This document shows positions 8,620-16,197 of a stretch of 49,287 nt of DNA, piece after piece; the first letter of the stretch is position 1; the number at the start of each line of letters is the position of its first letter. This DNA is from Flavobacteriales bacterium (GTDB taxonomy: Bacteria > Bacteroidota > Bacteroidia > Flavobacteriales_D > Crocinitomicaceae). The position numbers and the translations under genes are program-made. The stretch is taken from contig CANHMH010000003.1 in assembly GCA_947461635.1 (NCBI GenBank), positions 1-49,287 of the forward strand, in the 5' to 3' direction. The notes under the pieces were generated by a model. That model was not told where the DNA came from. It was given only the letters and a program-made list of their open reading frames with translations, and did no database searches.

Positions 8620-8642
8620 AGTATATATCAAAAGTATATACT
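8620..8642 (-). promoter_or_regulatory. Toxin-antitoxin promoter with overlapping inverted-repeat operator
   Basis: AGTATATA and TATATACT form a perfect 8-bp inverted repeat around a 7-nt spacer. On the minus strand, TACTTTTG (8636-8629), an exact TAnnTTTG box, lies across the spacer and the edge of one arm. Binding of a ribbon-helix-helix dimer here would block the promoter. The antitoxin ATG is 15 nt downstream of the repeat. Confidence 0.6.
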
Positions 8643-8686
8643 AATTTGGAATTTATTGAAGAAAAGAAGTGGAAATTCTTCAATGC

Positions 8687-8723
8687 AAAAAAAAATCCCT
8701 GACACAATTGTCAGGGATTTTTT
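8687..8723 (-). terminator. Intrinsic terminator after the 49-residue gene
   Basis: The perfect 15-bp stem AAAAAATCCCTGACA / TGTCAGGGATTTTTT has a CAAT loop. Read on the minus strand it is followed by a run of about nine T. It starts directly at the stop codon of the small minus-strand ORF at 8722-8871, and no plus-strand gene ends nearby. It also insulates the toxin-antitoxin pair. Confidence 0.85.
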
Positions 8724-8871
8724 AGTTTTTGCAAATGAAGACTTTTTGTTTTTTTAGTTTTTTCACTTCCAAGGACTTGCTGTAGCTTAATATAAAGTCT
8801 AAAGCAGCTTTCGAAGGTCTTAACTTCGCTTCATTTCCCACTAACGTTTCGGAGTAAAATTTTTGAACCAT
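8722..8871 (-). CDS. Small uncharacterised protein, 49 residues
   Basis: This ORF runs from an ATG at 8871 to a TAA at 8722 and encodes a basic protein that starts MVQKFYSETLVGNEAKLRPS, continues KAALDFILSYSKSLEV and ends with a Lys-rich tail. A strong intrinsic terminator begins right at its stop codon, on the correct strand, which supports it as a real gene. From memory, short proteins with a P-x-K-x-x-x-x-F-I-L-x-Y-S-K-x-L-x-V core recur in Bacteroidota; this was not checked. No Bacteroidota -7 box was found upstream. Function is unknown. Confidence 0.6.
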   Translation of the reverse strand: MVQKFYSETLVGNEAKLRPSKAALDFILSYSKSLEVKKLKKQKVFICKN

Positions 8872-9036
8872 AGGCTGATTTAATGTTTTACTCTTTAACG
8901 TATGGATTTACAGAATATTGTTTAACGTTTATATTTTCTTTCGATTTTTAACAATGGTTTAATAGAAGCCATATCTGAGGGTTGTTAAGGGTTCGTTTCA
9001 TGTGAAAATATCATGTGCGTTTTGACCTAATTTTAC
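8872..9036. other. Intergenic region upstream of fba and the small gene
   Basis: This AT-rich, non-coding stretch lies between divergent genes. Two copies of TTTAACGT and a 7-bp inverted repeat (TTAACAA at 8948-8954, TTGTTAA at 8982-8988) are present, but both could arise by chance at this composition. No convincing RNA gene was seen. Confidence 0.4.
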
Positions 9037-9044
9037 TACTTTTG
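9037..9044 (+). promoter_or_regulatory. Candidate -7 promoter box for fba-accD
   Basis: TACTTTTG matches TAnnTTTG exactly and ends 20 nt before the fba ATG. A TTTG lies only 12 nt upstream, too close for a standard -33 element, so only the -7 box is supported. Confidence 0.5.
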
Positions 9045-9064
9045 CGACATCAATCAACAACACA

Positions 9065-10132
9065 ATGAGTAATTTAATTAAATCAGGAGTAGCAACAGGG
9101 GACGAAGTTCAAGCGATCTTCAAACTTGCTAAGGAAAAAGGCTTTGCCCTTCCAGCCGTAAATGTGACTAGTTCTAGTACAGTGAACGGAGTCATGGAAA
9201 CAGCAGCCAAGTTAAATTCACCTGCCATCATTCAGTTTTCCAACGGTGGATGTCTATTTTTTGCGGGGAAATCACTTTCCAATGAAAATGAGAAAGCAGC
9301 GATTCTTGGAGGTGTGGCGGGAGCAAAACACGTTCATGCCTTAGCAGAAGCTTATGGAGCAACCGTGATTTTACATACCGATCATTGCGCCAAAAAATTA
9401 CTACCGTGGATTGATGGTCTTTTAAATGCTGGCGAACAGTTTTTTAAAGAAACAGGAAAGCCACTTTACAGTTCACATATGATTGACTTAAGTGAAGAAT
9501 CTTTGGTTGAGAATTTGGACATCTGTAAAAGTTATTTAGAGCGCATGTCTAAAATGGGCATGACCTTGGAAATCGAATTAGGAATTACAGGTGGAGAAGA
9601 AGATGGGGTAGATAATTCGGATGTCGACAATGCTAAATTGTATACGCAGCCTGAAGAAGTTGCCTACGCATACGAAGAGTTGATGAAAATCAGTCCTAGG
9701 TTTACGATTGCGGCAGCTTTTGGAAATGTTCACGGTGTTTACAAACCGGGAAATGTGCAATTGACTCCGATTATTTTGAAAAATTCACAAGAATTTATTC
9801 AAGAGAAATATCAGACTGGATCAAATCCAATTGATTTTGTTTTTCACGGGGGTTCAGGCTCTACAGTGGAGGAAATCCGCGAGGCAATCGGTTATGGTGT
9901 GGTGAAGATGAACATCGATACAGACTTACAATTTGCCTTTACGGAGGGTGTTCGTGATTACGTTGAAGAAAATATGGAGTATCTTCGCACACAAATTGGA
10001 AATCCTGAAGGGGAAGAATTACCAAATAAAAAATACTACGATCCTAGAAAGTTCATGCGTGAGGGTGAATTGACATTCATCAAACGTCTTTCGCAATCTT
10101 TTGAGGATTTAAACAATATTAATACACTTTAA
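9065..10132 (+). CDS. fbaA: Class II fructose-bisphosphate aldolase (class IIA type)
   Basis: This zinc-dependent enzyme splits or forms fructose 1,6-bisphosphate in glycolysis and gluconeogenesis. The 355-residue length and the segment [18 protein letters not shown] match the E. coli FbaA (class IIA) type very closely. That segment carries the catalytic Asp and a zinc His. Further zinc ligands sit in [10 protein letters not shown] and VFHGGSGS, and the phosphate-binding stretch [12 protein letters not shown] is intact. The ATG at 9065 follows a -7 box by 20 nt. accD begins 10 nt after the stop, so glycolysis and fatty-acid synthesis genes share a transcript here. Confidence 0.95.
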   Translation: MSNLIKSGVATGDEVQAIFKLAKEKGFALPAVNVTSSSTVNGVMETAAKLNSPAIIQFSNGGCLFFAGKSLSNENEKAAILGGVAGAKHVHALAEAYGATVILHTDHCAKKLLPWIDGLLNAGEQFFKETGKPLYSSHMIDLSEESLVENLDICKSYLERMSKMGMTLEIELGITGGEEDGVDNSDVDNAKLYTQPEEVAYAYEELMKISPRFTIAAAFGNVHGVYKPGNVQLTPIILKNSQEFIQEKYQTGSNPIDFVFHGGSGSTVEEIREAIGYGVVKMNIDTDLQFAFTEGVRDYVEENMEYLRTQIGNPEGEELPNKKYYDPRKFMREGELTFIKRLSQSFEDLNNINTL

Positions 10133-10142
10133 ATTGAAGGAA

Positions 10143-10988
10143 ATGTCTTGGTTTAAACGAAGTAAAGAAGGAATTACAACAGCAACAAGTGATAAAAAAG
10201 AAGTGCCTGAAGGACTTTGGGTACGCTGTTCAAATTGTAAAACATTATTTACCAGTGATGATCTGGCTAAAAATAATTACGTGTGTGATCGCTGTTCACA
10301 TCATGAACGAATTGGTTCGGAAGAATATTTCCAATTGATTTTCGACGATGGAAAATACACGGAAATCGCTGCGGACTTAATTTCCGGAGATCCACTTGAG
10401 TTTACGGATACAAAAAAATACGTAGACCGAGTTTCCGCAACACAAAAAGCAACTGGATTGAAAGATGCTGTTCGCACAGCAAAAGGAACGATTGACGGAC
10501 AAAAATTGGTCATTTCAGCAATGGACTTTCAATTTATTGGTGGATCAATGGGTTCTGTAATGGGAGAGAAAATTGTTCGTGGAATTGATGAAGCAATCAA
10601 ATCGAATGCGGCGTTCATGATCATTTCCAAATCAGGTGGAGCGAGAATGATGGAGGCAGGATATTCGTTGATGCAAATGGCAAAGGTTTCTGGTAAACTT
10701 GGTCAATTATCGGAAGCGAAGTTACCTTACATTTCATACTTGACGGATCCAACCACTGGAGGAGTCACTGCATCATTTGCCATGTTAGGTGACATTAACA
10801 TCGCTGAACCAGGAGCATTGATTGCGTTTGCTGGACCACGTGTGGTGAAAGAAACAATTGGACGCGATTTGCCAGATGGATTCCAAACTTCAGAGTTTTT
10901 ATTAGAACATGGATTCCTTGATTTTATCGTTGATCGAACAGAAATCAAAGCAAAATTAAGCTTGGCTGTAAAGATGTTCATGAGCTAG
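10143..10988 (+). CDS. accD: Acetyl-CoA carboxylase carboxyltransferase subunit beta
   Basis: AccD is the beta subunit of the carboxyltransferase that moves carboxyl from biotin to acetyl-CoA, making malonyl-CoA. The 281-residue product has the N-terminal four-cysteine zinc ribbon (Cys29, Cys32, Cys48, Cys51) and the crotonase-like core with [20 protein letters not shown] and [19 protein letters not shown]. An upstream in-frame TTG at 10134 is rejected, because the ATG at 10143 gives the family's usual start MSWF and has GAAGGAA just before it. accA is not in the window. It lies between fba and an MBL-fold gene on the same strand. Confidence 0.95.
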   Translation: MSWFKRSKEGITTATSDKKEVPEGLWVRCSNCKTLFTSDDLAKNNYVCDRCSHHERIGSEEYFQLIFDDGKYTEIAADLISGDPLEFTDTKKYVDRVSATQKATGLKDAVRTAKGTIDGQKLVISAMDFQFIGGSMGSVMGEKIVRGIDEAIKSNAAFMIISKSGGARMMEAGYSLMQMAKVSGKLGQLSEAKLPYISYLTDPTTGGVTASFAMLGDINIAEPGALIAFAGPRVVKETIGRDLPDGFQTSEFLLEHGFLDFIVDRTEIKAKLSLAVKMFMS

Positions 10989-10994
10989 TTCTCA

Positions 10995-11690
10995 ATGAAA
11001 ATCACCAAATTAAATGCGGATAGTTCTTGGCTTTGGGAAATCAATGGACTAAAAATATTGGTTGACCCCTGGTTTTCTGAAAGTCAAGTCGATTTTCATC
11101 CTCGGTTTTCCACGCAGTACCATTTGGATAAACAACCTGAAGTGTACGAAATCCCTCGTCCGGATTTTATTTTTATTTCTCATCCCTTCACCGATCATTG
11201 TGATCGGGAAACCTTAATCAAATTTTCGGCTGAAATCCCTGTTATTTGTTTGCCTAGTATCCAGCGAAAAATCCAAAAATGGAAACATTTTAAGCAGTTT
11301 ATTTCACTAGGTGATGCGCCATTTCAGATGGAAAAAATCTCCAAAACAGGTATTTTGGATTTGGTACATCATGCCTATTTCATTTCAGATGGTACTTCAA
11401 GCATGTGTTACGCTCCTCACGGGACCAGAAGGATAGAAGAAGGGAAGCAAGTGGCAGTTTTACTTACAACAGTGACGACCTACGAACTTCCTTTTTACTT
11501 AGGTGGAACAGTTAATCTCGGTTTGAATAAAGCCATTCAATTAGCTGAAAAACTGAAAGTTAATACCCTTATCTCTACACATGATGAGCAAAAAAGACAA
11601 GCTGGACTTGTGGCGCGTTTGTCCAAACGAAAATATACACTATCAAACGAGTTTCTCACCTTGACTCAAGGTCAGTCTTTCGAGTTTTAA
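10995..11690 (+). CDS. MBL-fold metal-dependent hydrolase
   Basis: The 231-residue protein has a metallo-beta-lactamase fold of the UlaG/L-ascorbate-lactonase-like type. It opens with ITKLNADSSWLWEINGLKILVDPWF, the common strand plus Asp24-Pro25 turn, followed by SHPFTDHCD. In that motif His63, Asp67 and His68 match H-x3-D-H; the middle His of the canonical HxHxDH is Phe65, so metal binding may be partial. A later His in ISTHDEQK could be another ligand. No signal peptide is present. It starts 6 nt after accD, which implies cotranscription. Substrate is unknown. Confidence 0.75.
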   Translation: MKITKLNADSSWLWEINGLKILVDPWFSESQVDFHPRFSTQYHLDKQPEVYEIPRPDFIFISHPFTDHCDRETLIKFSAEIPVICLPSIQRKIQKWKHFKQFISLGDAPFQMEKISKTGILDLVHHAYFISDGTSSMCYAPHGTRRIEEGKQVAVLLTTVTTYELPFYLGGTVNLGLNKAIQLAEKLKVNTLISTHDEQKRQAGLVARLSKRKYTLSNEFLTLTQGQSFEF

Positions 11691-11743
11691 TATTTTTTTA
11701 AGTCGGCACTAATCCGTATTTTAGAGCATTCTAAAAAAATATT
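11689..11743 (+). promoter_or_regulatory. Long inverted repeat in the leader of the PNGase F-like gene
   Basis: AATATTTTTTTA at 11689-11700 and TAAAAAAATATT at 11732-11743 are perfect 12-bp inverted arms 31 nt apart. The right arm ends at the base before the ATG at 11744; the left arm overlaps the preceding stop codon. Read-through RNA could fold and hide the start. The arms are pure A/T, so chance cannot be excluded. Confidence 0.35.
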
Positions 11744-14700
11744 ATGCGAAAAATAATACTTTACTTTTCATTTTTGATTCTTGGATTTCAGTTAAGTGCA
11801 CAAGATACTACTTGGGTGCAGACCTTTACATTCGATTCTATTACTGCGCGAAGATCTTGGTTCCAGTTTCCTCAAGAGTTGGATACCATGCGTTTTGAAA
11901 AGGTAATGATGTATTACAAGTTGAAATGTAGCCCCTTAACTTCTTGGGATCAATACGATTGTGGAGAATGGGATTACTTAACTTACACGCGTGTTTTTGA
12001 TCACACAGGTCAATTTGACTCGATAGCACAGAATTCTAGCCGTTTTTTATCCAACTGGACATCACCTAATGTCATTGATTTCACGCCTGTACCTTACGCT
12101 CAAATGAACATACAGTTAAGAGATGAATGGACAAGATCCATAAGTGGACTAAGTTATTCGACAACTAACTCCGTGACGAGTGCTCAAAATTGGCCCTTTA
12201 AAACGGACGAAAAAGGTAGTCGATTTCAACTGTTACTTACCCAAGCGCAGTTGGCACAAGCAGGGGTTCAAGCTGGAGATTTGCAGTCTTTGCGTTTGTA
12301 TTTGAACGACATAGCTGTTGACGGAAAGTTATTTTACCCGAACATCCGAGTCAAAGCAACGAATGATACCGAACTTTTGAATTTTCATTCGACGGGATTC
12401 ACAGAAGTGTACAATGCATCTGCAGGAATACCTGGTGGGTTAAGTCCGCTAGTTGCTGGACTAAACGAATTAGCCTTTTATCAAACATTCACTTGGGATG
12501 GGAATTCGAATATTGTCATTGAGTTTTACTTCGAAAACGACATCCCTTCAGCGAACTCATTGAGTTTCGAAACAAGTTCAATAACTACGAATCAGGCTTT
12601 GTCATACCAAGGAAAAAATGGATACTTATCCTTCAATGGAAATAACTACACCATGTTGGAGTATTCCGATGAAAATATGGGTAACGAAGTAACCATTGAA
12701 TGTTGGGTCAAAGGAAATGGAGTGGCTGGAACAAATACGAGTTTCCTTGAAGCCTATGACACACTAGGTAATCGCATCTTGAACATTCACATGCCATGGA
12801 GTAATAATAATTTGTATTGGGATGCCGGTAATCAAACTGGTTACGATCGCATTAATAAAGCAATGGCTGCCAACGAAATTGATAATACTTGGAATCATTG
12901 GGCATTTGTGAAAAAACAAAGTACAGGTGAAATGTTCATTTACAAAAATGGACAATTGTGGCATTCTGGAACCAATTTGAATCGATCCATGGGATACATT
13001 CATCGCTTCATTCTCGGCGCTAGCAAAGATCAATCCATCAAATGGAAAGGTAGCATTGATGAATTCAGGGTGTATAACGCAGCGCTTCCACAAGCAACAA
13101 TTCTCGCTAATTATCAGAAAAAAATAGACAATAGTCATCCGAATTGGGGGAATTTAAAAGTGTACTATGATTTTGATAATCTGAACTATGCAGTGGATAA
13201 AACACCTAATCAATTTAAGTTAATGCCGTCTGAATTTGGGATGATTAAATTCGATGATGTACCATTAGCAGGGGTAAAACAAGAGTCTTTTATGCCATTA
13301 ATTTCTTTTGGGCAAGGATTAAGCAATGCAGCTGTTCAAACTTCTGTAGTGAATCAAAAGAAATTCATCGAACCTATCATTATTTTCTCGCAAATGCCTT
13401 TGTTTAGACATTTTGATATAGTTGAAAGTTTTGTCGGTGTACCACAAGGTAATTCATATGTTTTTGATCAAAACAATGTTGTCATCAATCAATCCCCATA
13501 CACGACTACTACTCAATTGGTCAATGCGCCGATTGTTTGTTATAATCCACCATATGAATTGATTAAAGATGTTGAAATTGCACGATACATCACACCTTAT
13601 GGAATTCAATTCGATCTTGGGCCAAATGGTTTCACTTGGAAATATGATGTAACGGATTATCAAATGTACTTGAAAGGTTTAGTGGATTTAGCAGCGCATA
13701 ACACACAAGAATTAATTGACTTGAAATTTGCCTTCATTAAAGGAATTCCACCTCGTGATGTACATGCGCGTCAGCCAATTTGGAGCGACTTTAAATCGTA
13801 TAATTTTGCTCAAATGGCCAATGATGTGGTCCTACAAGAGAAGCCAATTATTCTGTCAGATACTTCAGAAACTTTCAAAATTAAAACAAGAATGTCTGGT
13901 CACGGGCAAGTAGGAGATTTGGCATGTTGTGAATGGGTGGCGAATGATCATCAGATCAAAGTGGATGGTGTTCCTCGTTTTAACTGGAACATCTGGCAAT
14001 CTACAGAGTGTGGTGATAATCCAAATATCGGACAAGGTGGAACGTGGCCGTATGCACGGGAGGGATGGTGTCCAGGTGATCGTGTGAAAGAACATGAATT
14101 TGAATTAACACCATATGTAACCCCAGGAGATACAGTGAAATTAGATTATGCAATTAATGCCGTGCCAGGAAATGACCCGGGTCAGGCAGGAGGAAATTAC
14201 ATTGCAGCCTATGATTTGATTTCTTACTCTGCACCTAATTTTCAAAATGACGCATCTATTTCAGATGTATTAAATCCAAATAATTGGGAATATTATGGTA
14301 AATGGAATCCAACCTGTCAGAATCCACGTGTGGTATTGAAAAACACAGGTGCTCAACCATTGACATCTTGTCGCATCTTCGCTTGGATTACCTACGGTGA
14401 TAACATTGTTTATGACTGGACAGGTAATTTAGGGTTCTTGGAAGAGGTCGTGATTGAATTACCTGTTGACAACATTGATTGGTGGACCGATTTATATAGT
14501 AACCAAACTTTTACGGCTTGGGTTGCTGATGTAAATGGTATTATTGGTGAAGATGAATACAATCAAAACAGTTTGAAATCTACCAAATTTGAAGCGCCAG
14601 AGCGCATCGATGGTCCATTTTTCATTTGGTTGACGACAAACAACAAAGCAAGTGAAAATAAATACCGCATGGTAGATCATGCAGGAAACATTTTGTTTGA

Positions 14701-15214
14701 ACGCGATAATTTGACAAATCAGACACAATATAAGGATACATTCAACTTAGCACCAGGATGTTATTCCATTATCATCGAAGATTCAGATGACGATGGACTT
14801 GGATTCTGGTATTCGAATCAAGTGGAAGGAGAAACGACTGGTCAAATGCGTTTGCGTCAAGTTGGTGGTTCGTACATTGAATTTTTCCCGGCTGATTTCG
14901 GAAGTTACCATCGCTATGATTTCTCAGTTGGTTTTACGCTTGATGTGAAAGAAGAAGAGTTGGCTCATGAAATCGCGATTTTCCCTAATCCAACCAGCGG
15001 TGTGACAACAATTGAAGTAAGCGGCTCTGTTTATAACGATGCCTCCATTGAATTATATGATTTATCCGGAAGAAAATTACTCCAGGACAAAATGAATGCA
15101 ACTGAGTTTTTTGCGGAATCGTTTTTGGATCTTTCTTCGATGAATGCAGGTACGTATTTGGTGCGAATTATCACAAATCAGCGCGTATATACAAAGGAAT
15201 TAGTGAAATACTAA
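11744..15214 (+). CDS. T9SS-exported PNGase F-like protein with an internal LamG domain
   Basis: The 1156-residue product has a signal peptide (residues 1-19, cleaved near SAQ) and a C-terminal type A T9SS sorting domain (about 1076-1156, IAIFPNPTSG to the end). Residues about 21-275 resemble the PNGase F N-domain: CGEWDYLTY parallels CDEWDRY of the Elizabethkingia enzyme, and Asp77 aligns with catalytic Asp60. Residues about 690-835 resemble the C-domain: SGHGQVGDLACCEW places Glu730 at the position of Glu206, and GTWPYAREGWCPG matches the GNW-RAGWCPG motif. A LamG/concanavalin-like domain (about 290-465) sits between them. Predicted role is removal of N-glycans from glycoproteins outside the cell. 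The enzyme assignment rests on motif recall, and activity is unproven. Confidence 0.8.
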   Translation: MRKIILYFSFLILGFQLSAQDTTWVQTFTFDSITARRSWFQFPQELDTMRFEKVMMYYKLKCSPLTSWDQYDCGEWDYLTYTRVFDHTGQFDSIAQNSSRFLSNWTSPNVIDFTPVPYAQMNIQLRDEWTRSISGLSYSTTNSVTSAQNWPFKTDEKGSRFQLLLTQAQLAQAGVQAGDLQSLRLYLNDIAVDGKLFYPNIRVKATNDTELLNFHSTGFTEVYNASAGIPGGLSPLVAGLNELAFYQTFTWDGNSNIVIEFYFENDIPSANSLSFETSSITTNQALSYQGKNGYLSFNGNNYTMLEYSDENMGNEVTIECWVKGNGVAGTNTSFLEAYDTLGNRILNIHMPWSNNNLYWDAGNQTGYDRINKAMAANEIDNTWNHWAFVKKQSTGEMFIYKNGQLWHSGTNLNRSMGYIHRFILGASKDQSIKWKGSIDEFRVYNAALPQATILANYQKKIDNSHPNWGNLKVYYDFDNLNYAVDKTPNQFKLMPSEFGMIKFDDVPLAGVKQESFMPLISFGQGLSNAAVQTSVVNQKKFIEPIIIFSQMPLFRHFDIVESFVGVPQGNSYVFDQNNVVINQSPYTTTTQLVNAPIVCYNPPYELIKDVEIARYITPYGIQFDLGPNGFTWKYDVTDYQMYLKGLVDLAAHNTQELIDLKFAFIKGIPPRDVHARQPIWSDFKSYNFAQMANDVVLQEKPIILSDTSETFKIKTRMSGHGQVGDLACCEWVANDHQIKVDGVPRFNWNIWQSTECGDNPNIGQGGTWPYAREGWCPGDRVKEHEFELTPYVTPGDTVKLDYAINAVPGNDPGQAGGNYIAAYDLISYSAPNFQNDASISDVLNPNNWEYYGKWNPTCQNPRVVLKNTGAQPLTSCRIFAWITYGDNIVYDWTGNLGFLEEVVIELPVDNIDWWTDLYSNQTFTAWVADVNGIIGEDEYNQNSLKSTKFEAPERIDGPFFIWLTTNNKASENKYRMVDHAGNILFERDNLTNQTQYKDTFNLAPGCYSIIIEDSDDDGLGFWYSNQVEGETTGQMRLRQVGGSYIEFFPADFGSYHRYDFSVGFTLDVKEEELAHEIAIFPNPTSGVTTIEVSGSVYNDASIELYDLSGRKLLQDKMNATEFFAESFLDLSSMNAGTYLVRIITNQRVYTKELVKY

Positions 15215-15942
15215 TGACTTTTATTCAATGCGTTCAGGCTGATGGTAATATCCTTCATCATTTCTATTTGAATCTCTTGGATTTCAAATAAATCTCTTTG
15301 TTGGTGGATGATTAAATGATCTAATTTTTCATGTAACGTTCTGATTTCTAGTTCAGATTTTAAGTTGATCATGTAATCAAGTTTCGATCGCTCCCTGTCT
15401 TTTTCTTCCTGACGATTTTGACTCATCATAATGATGGGTGCTTGTAGTGCTGCAATACACGATAAAATGAGGTTTAATAAAATGAATGGATAAGGATCGA
15501 ATCCTTTATTTAGCAAAAAAGCGGTGTTCATGATAATCCAAACACACAAGAAAAATCCAAAGGAAATAATAAAGGTCCAGCTACCTCCAAAAGTAGCTAC
15601 GTGATCCGCCATTTTTTGTCCGCGAGATAGAGGAGTATTGTCCTGACTCAAAGCAAGATTGCTAATCTGGTCACCATTCGTTAGTGTTTCAATTACCAAT
15701 TTCTCCATCGAAGATAATTCCCCAATTTGTCCCTTCAGTTTTGAAGAAATAAATTGAACACGAATTGCGCTTAATTCGCTTATCGATAAGCAACTGTTTT
15801 CGTTGAAATTCGGATTGTTGATTTGAATAAATTTGAGTAAACTTTCCGAGATGGATTGAGATGAAACTCTTTGGAATACTGAAAAGGATTGTTGACTTAA
15901 ATCACTGATAAATTCACTTGGAACAGACATACTTTTTTTCAT
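15211..15942 (-). CDS. DUF1003-domain membrane protein
   Basis: The 243-residue protein matches DUF1003. The core runs GQKMADHVATFGGSWTFIISFGFFLCVWIIMN, then a second hydrophobic segment DPYPFILLNLILSCIAALQAPIIMMSQNRQ, then a charged helix EEKDRERSKLDYMINLKSELEIRTLHEKLD. That gives two membrane helices (about residues 123-142 and 155-175) and a cytoplasmic coiled coil. Residues 1-110 are a soluble N-terminal region. Function is unknown. Its stop overlaps the stop of the PNGase F-like gene by 4 nt tail to tail. The start at 15942 gives MKKSMSVP; a second Met lies four codons in. Confidence 0.8.
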   Translation of the reverse strand: MKKSMSVPSEFISDLSQQSFSVFQRVSSQSISESLLKFIQINNPNFNENSCLSISELSAIRVQFISSKLKGQIGELSSMEKLVIETLTNGDQISNLALSQDNTPLSRGQKMADHVATFGGSWTFIISFGFFLCVWIIMNTAFLLNKGFDPYPFILLNLILSCIAALQAPIIMMSQNRQEEKDRERSKLDYMINLKSELEIRTLHEKLDHLIIHQQRDLFEIQEIQIEMMKDITISLNALNKSH

Positions 15943-16091
15943 GGGCTGAATTTTAGTCTAAGTTAGTCTTTTTACTTTTTGATGAAGGAATTAAATAATT
16001 GTGAATTTTACTTCTATTGATCTTGAATGAGTCTTGTTACAACGTTTTTAAACAAGGTCAAAAATTCCGGAATTTTGCTTATTTTTACTTC

Positions 16092-16190
16092 ATGAATTGG
16101 AAAGAAACGATCATTAAATATTTCCCTGATGTTTGGCAGTATTTGATCATAATTGTCATTTTTATTTTCGCAGCAATTTTTATTCTTTGA
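16092..16190 (+). CDS. Possible small single-span membrane protein, 32 residues
   Basis: ATG at 16092 to TGA at 16190 encodes MNWKETIIKYFPDVWQ followed by a strongly hydrophobic helix (residues about 17-32) that reaches the C-terminus. The shape is typical of small bacterial membrane proteins. The stop lies 7 nt before the ATG of the next gene, compatible with cotranscription. No promoter box or ribosome site is clear, and a 60-residue minus-strand frame covers the same bases, so this call is tentative. Confidence 0.4.
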   Translation: MNWKETIIKYFPDVWQYLIIIVIFIFAAIFIL

Positions 16191-16197
16191 GGACATA

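Noticed and set aside
12764-13138. 124-residue minus-strand frame inside the PNGase F-like gene
   Set aside because: It is fully within a well-supported gene with domains, and has no start context of its own.
16014-16196. 60-residue minus-strand frame between the DUF1003 and choice-of-anchor B genes
   Set aside because: It has no signal, promoter box or recognisable domain, and it overlaps the opposite-strand membrane ORF and the next gene's leader. It cannot be excluded fully.
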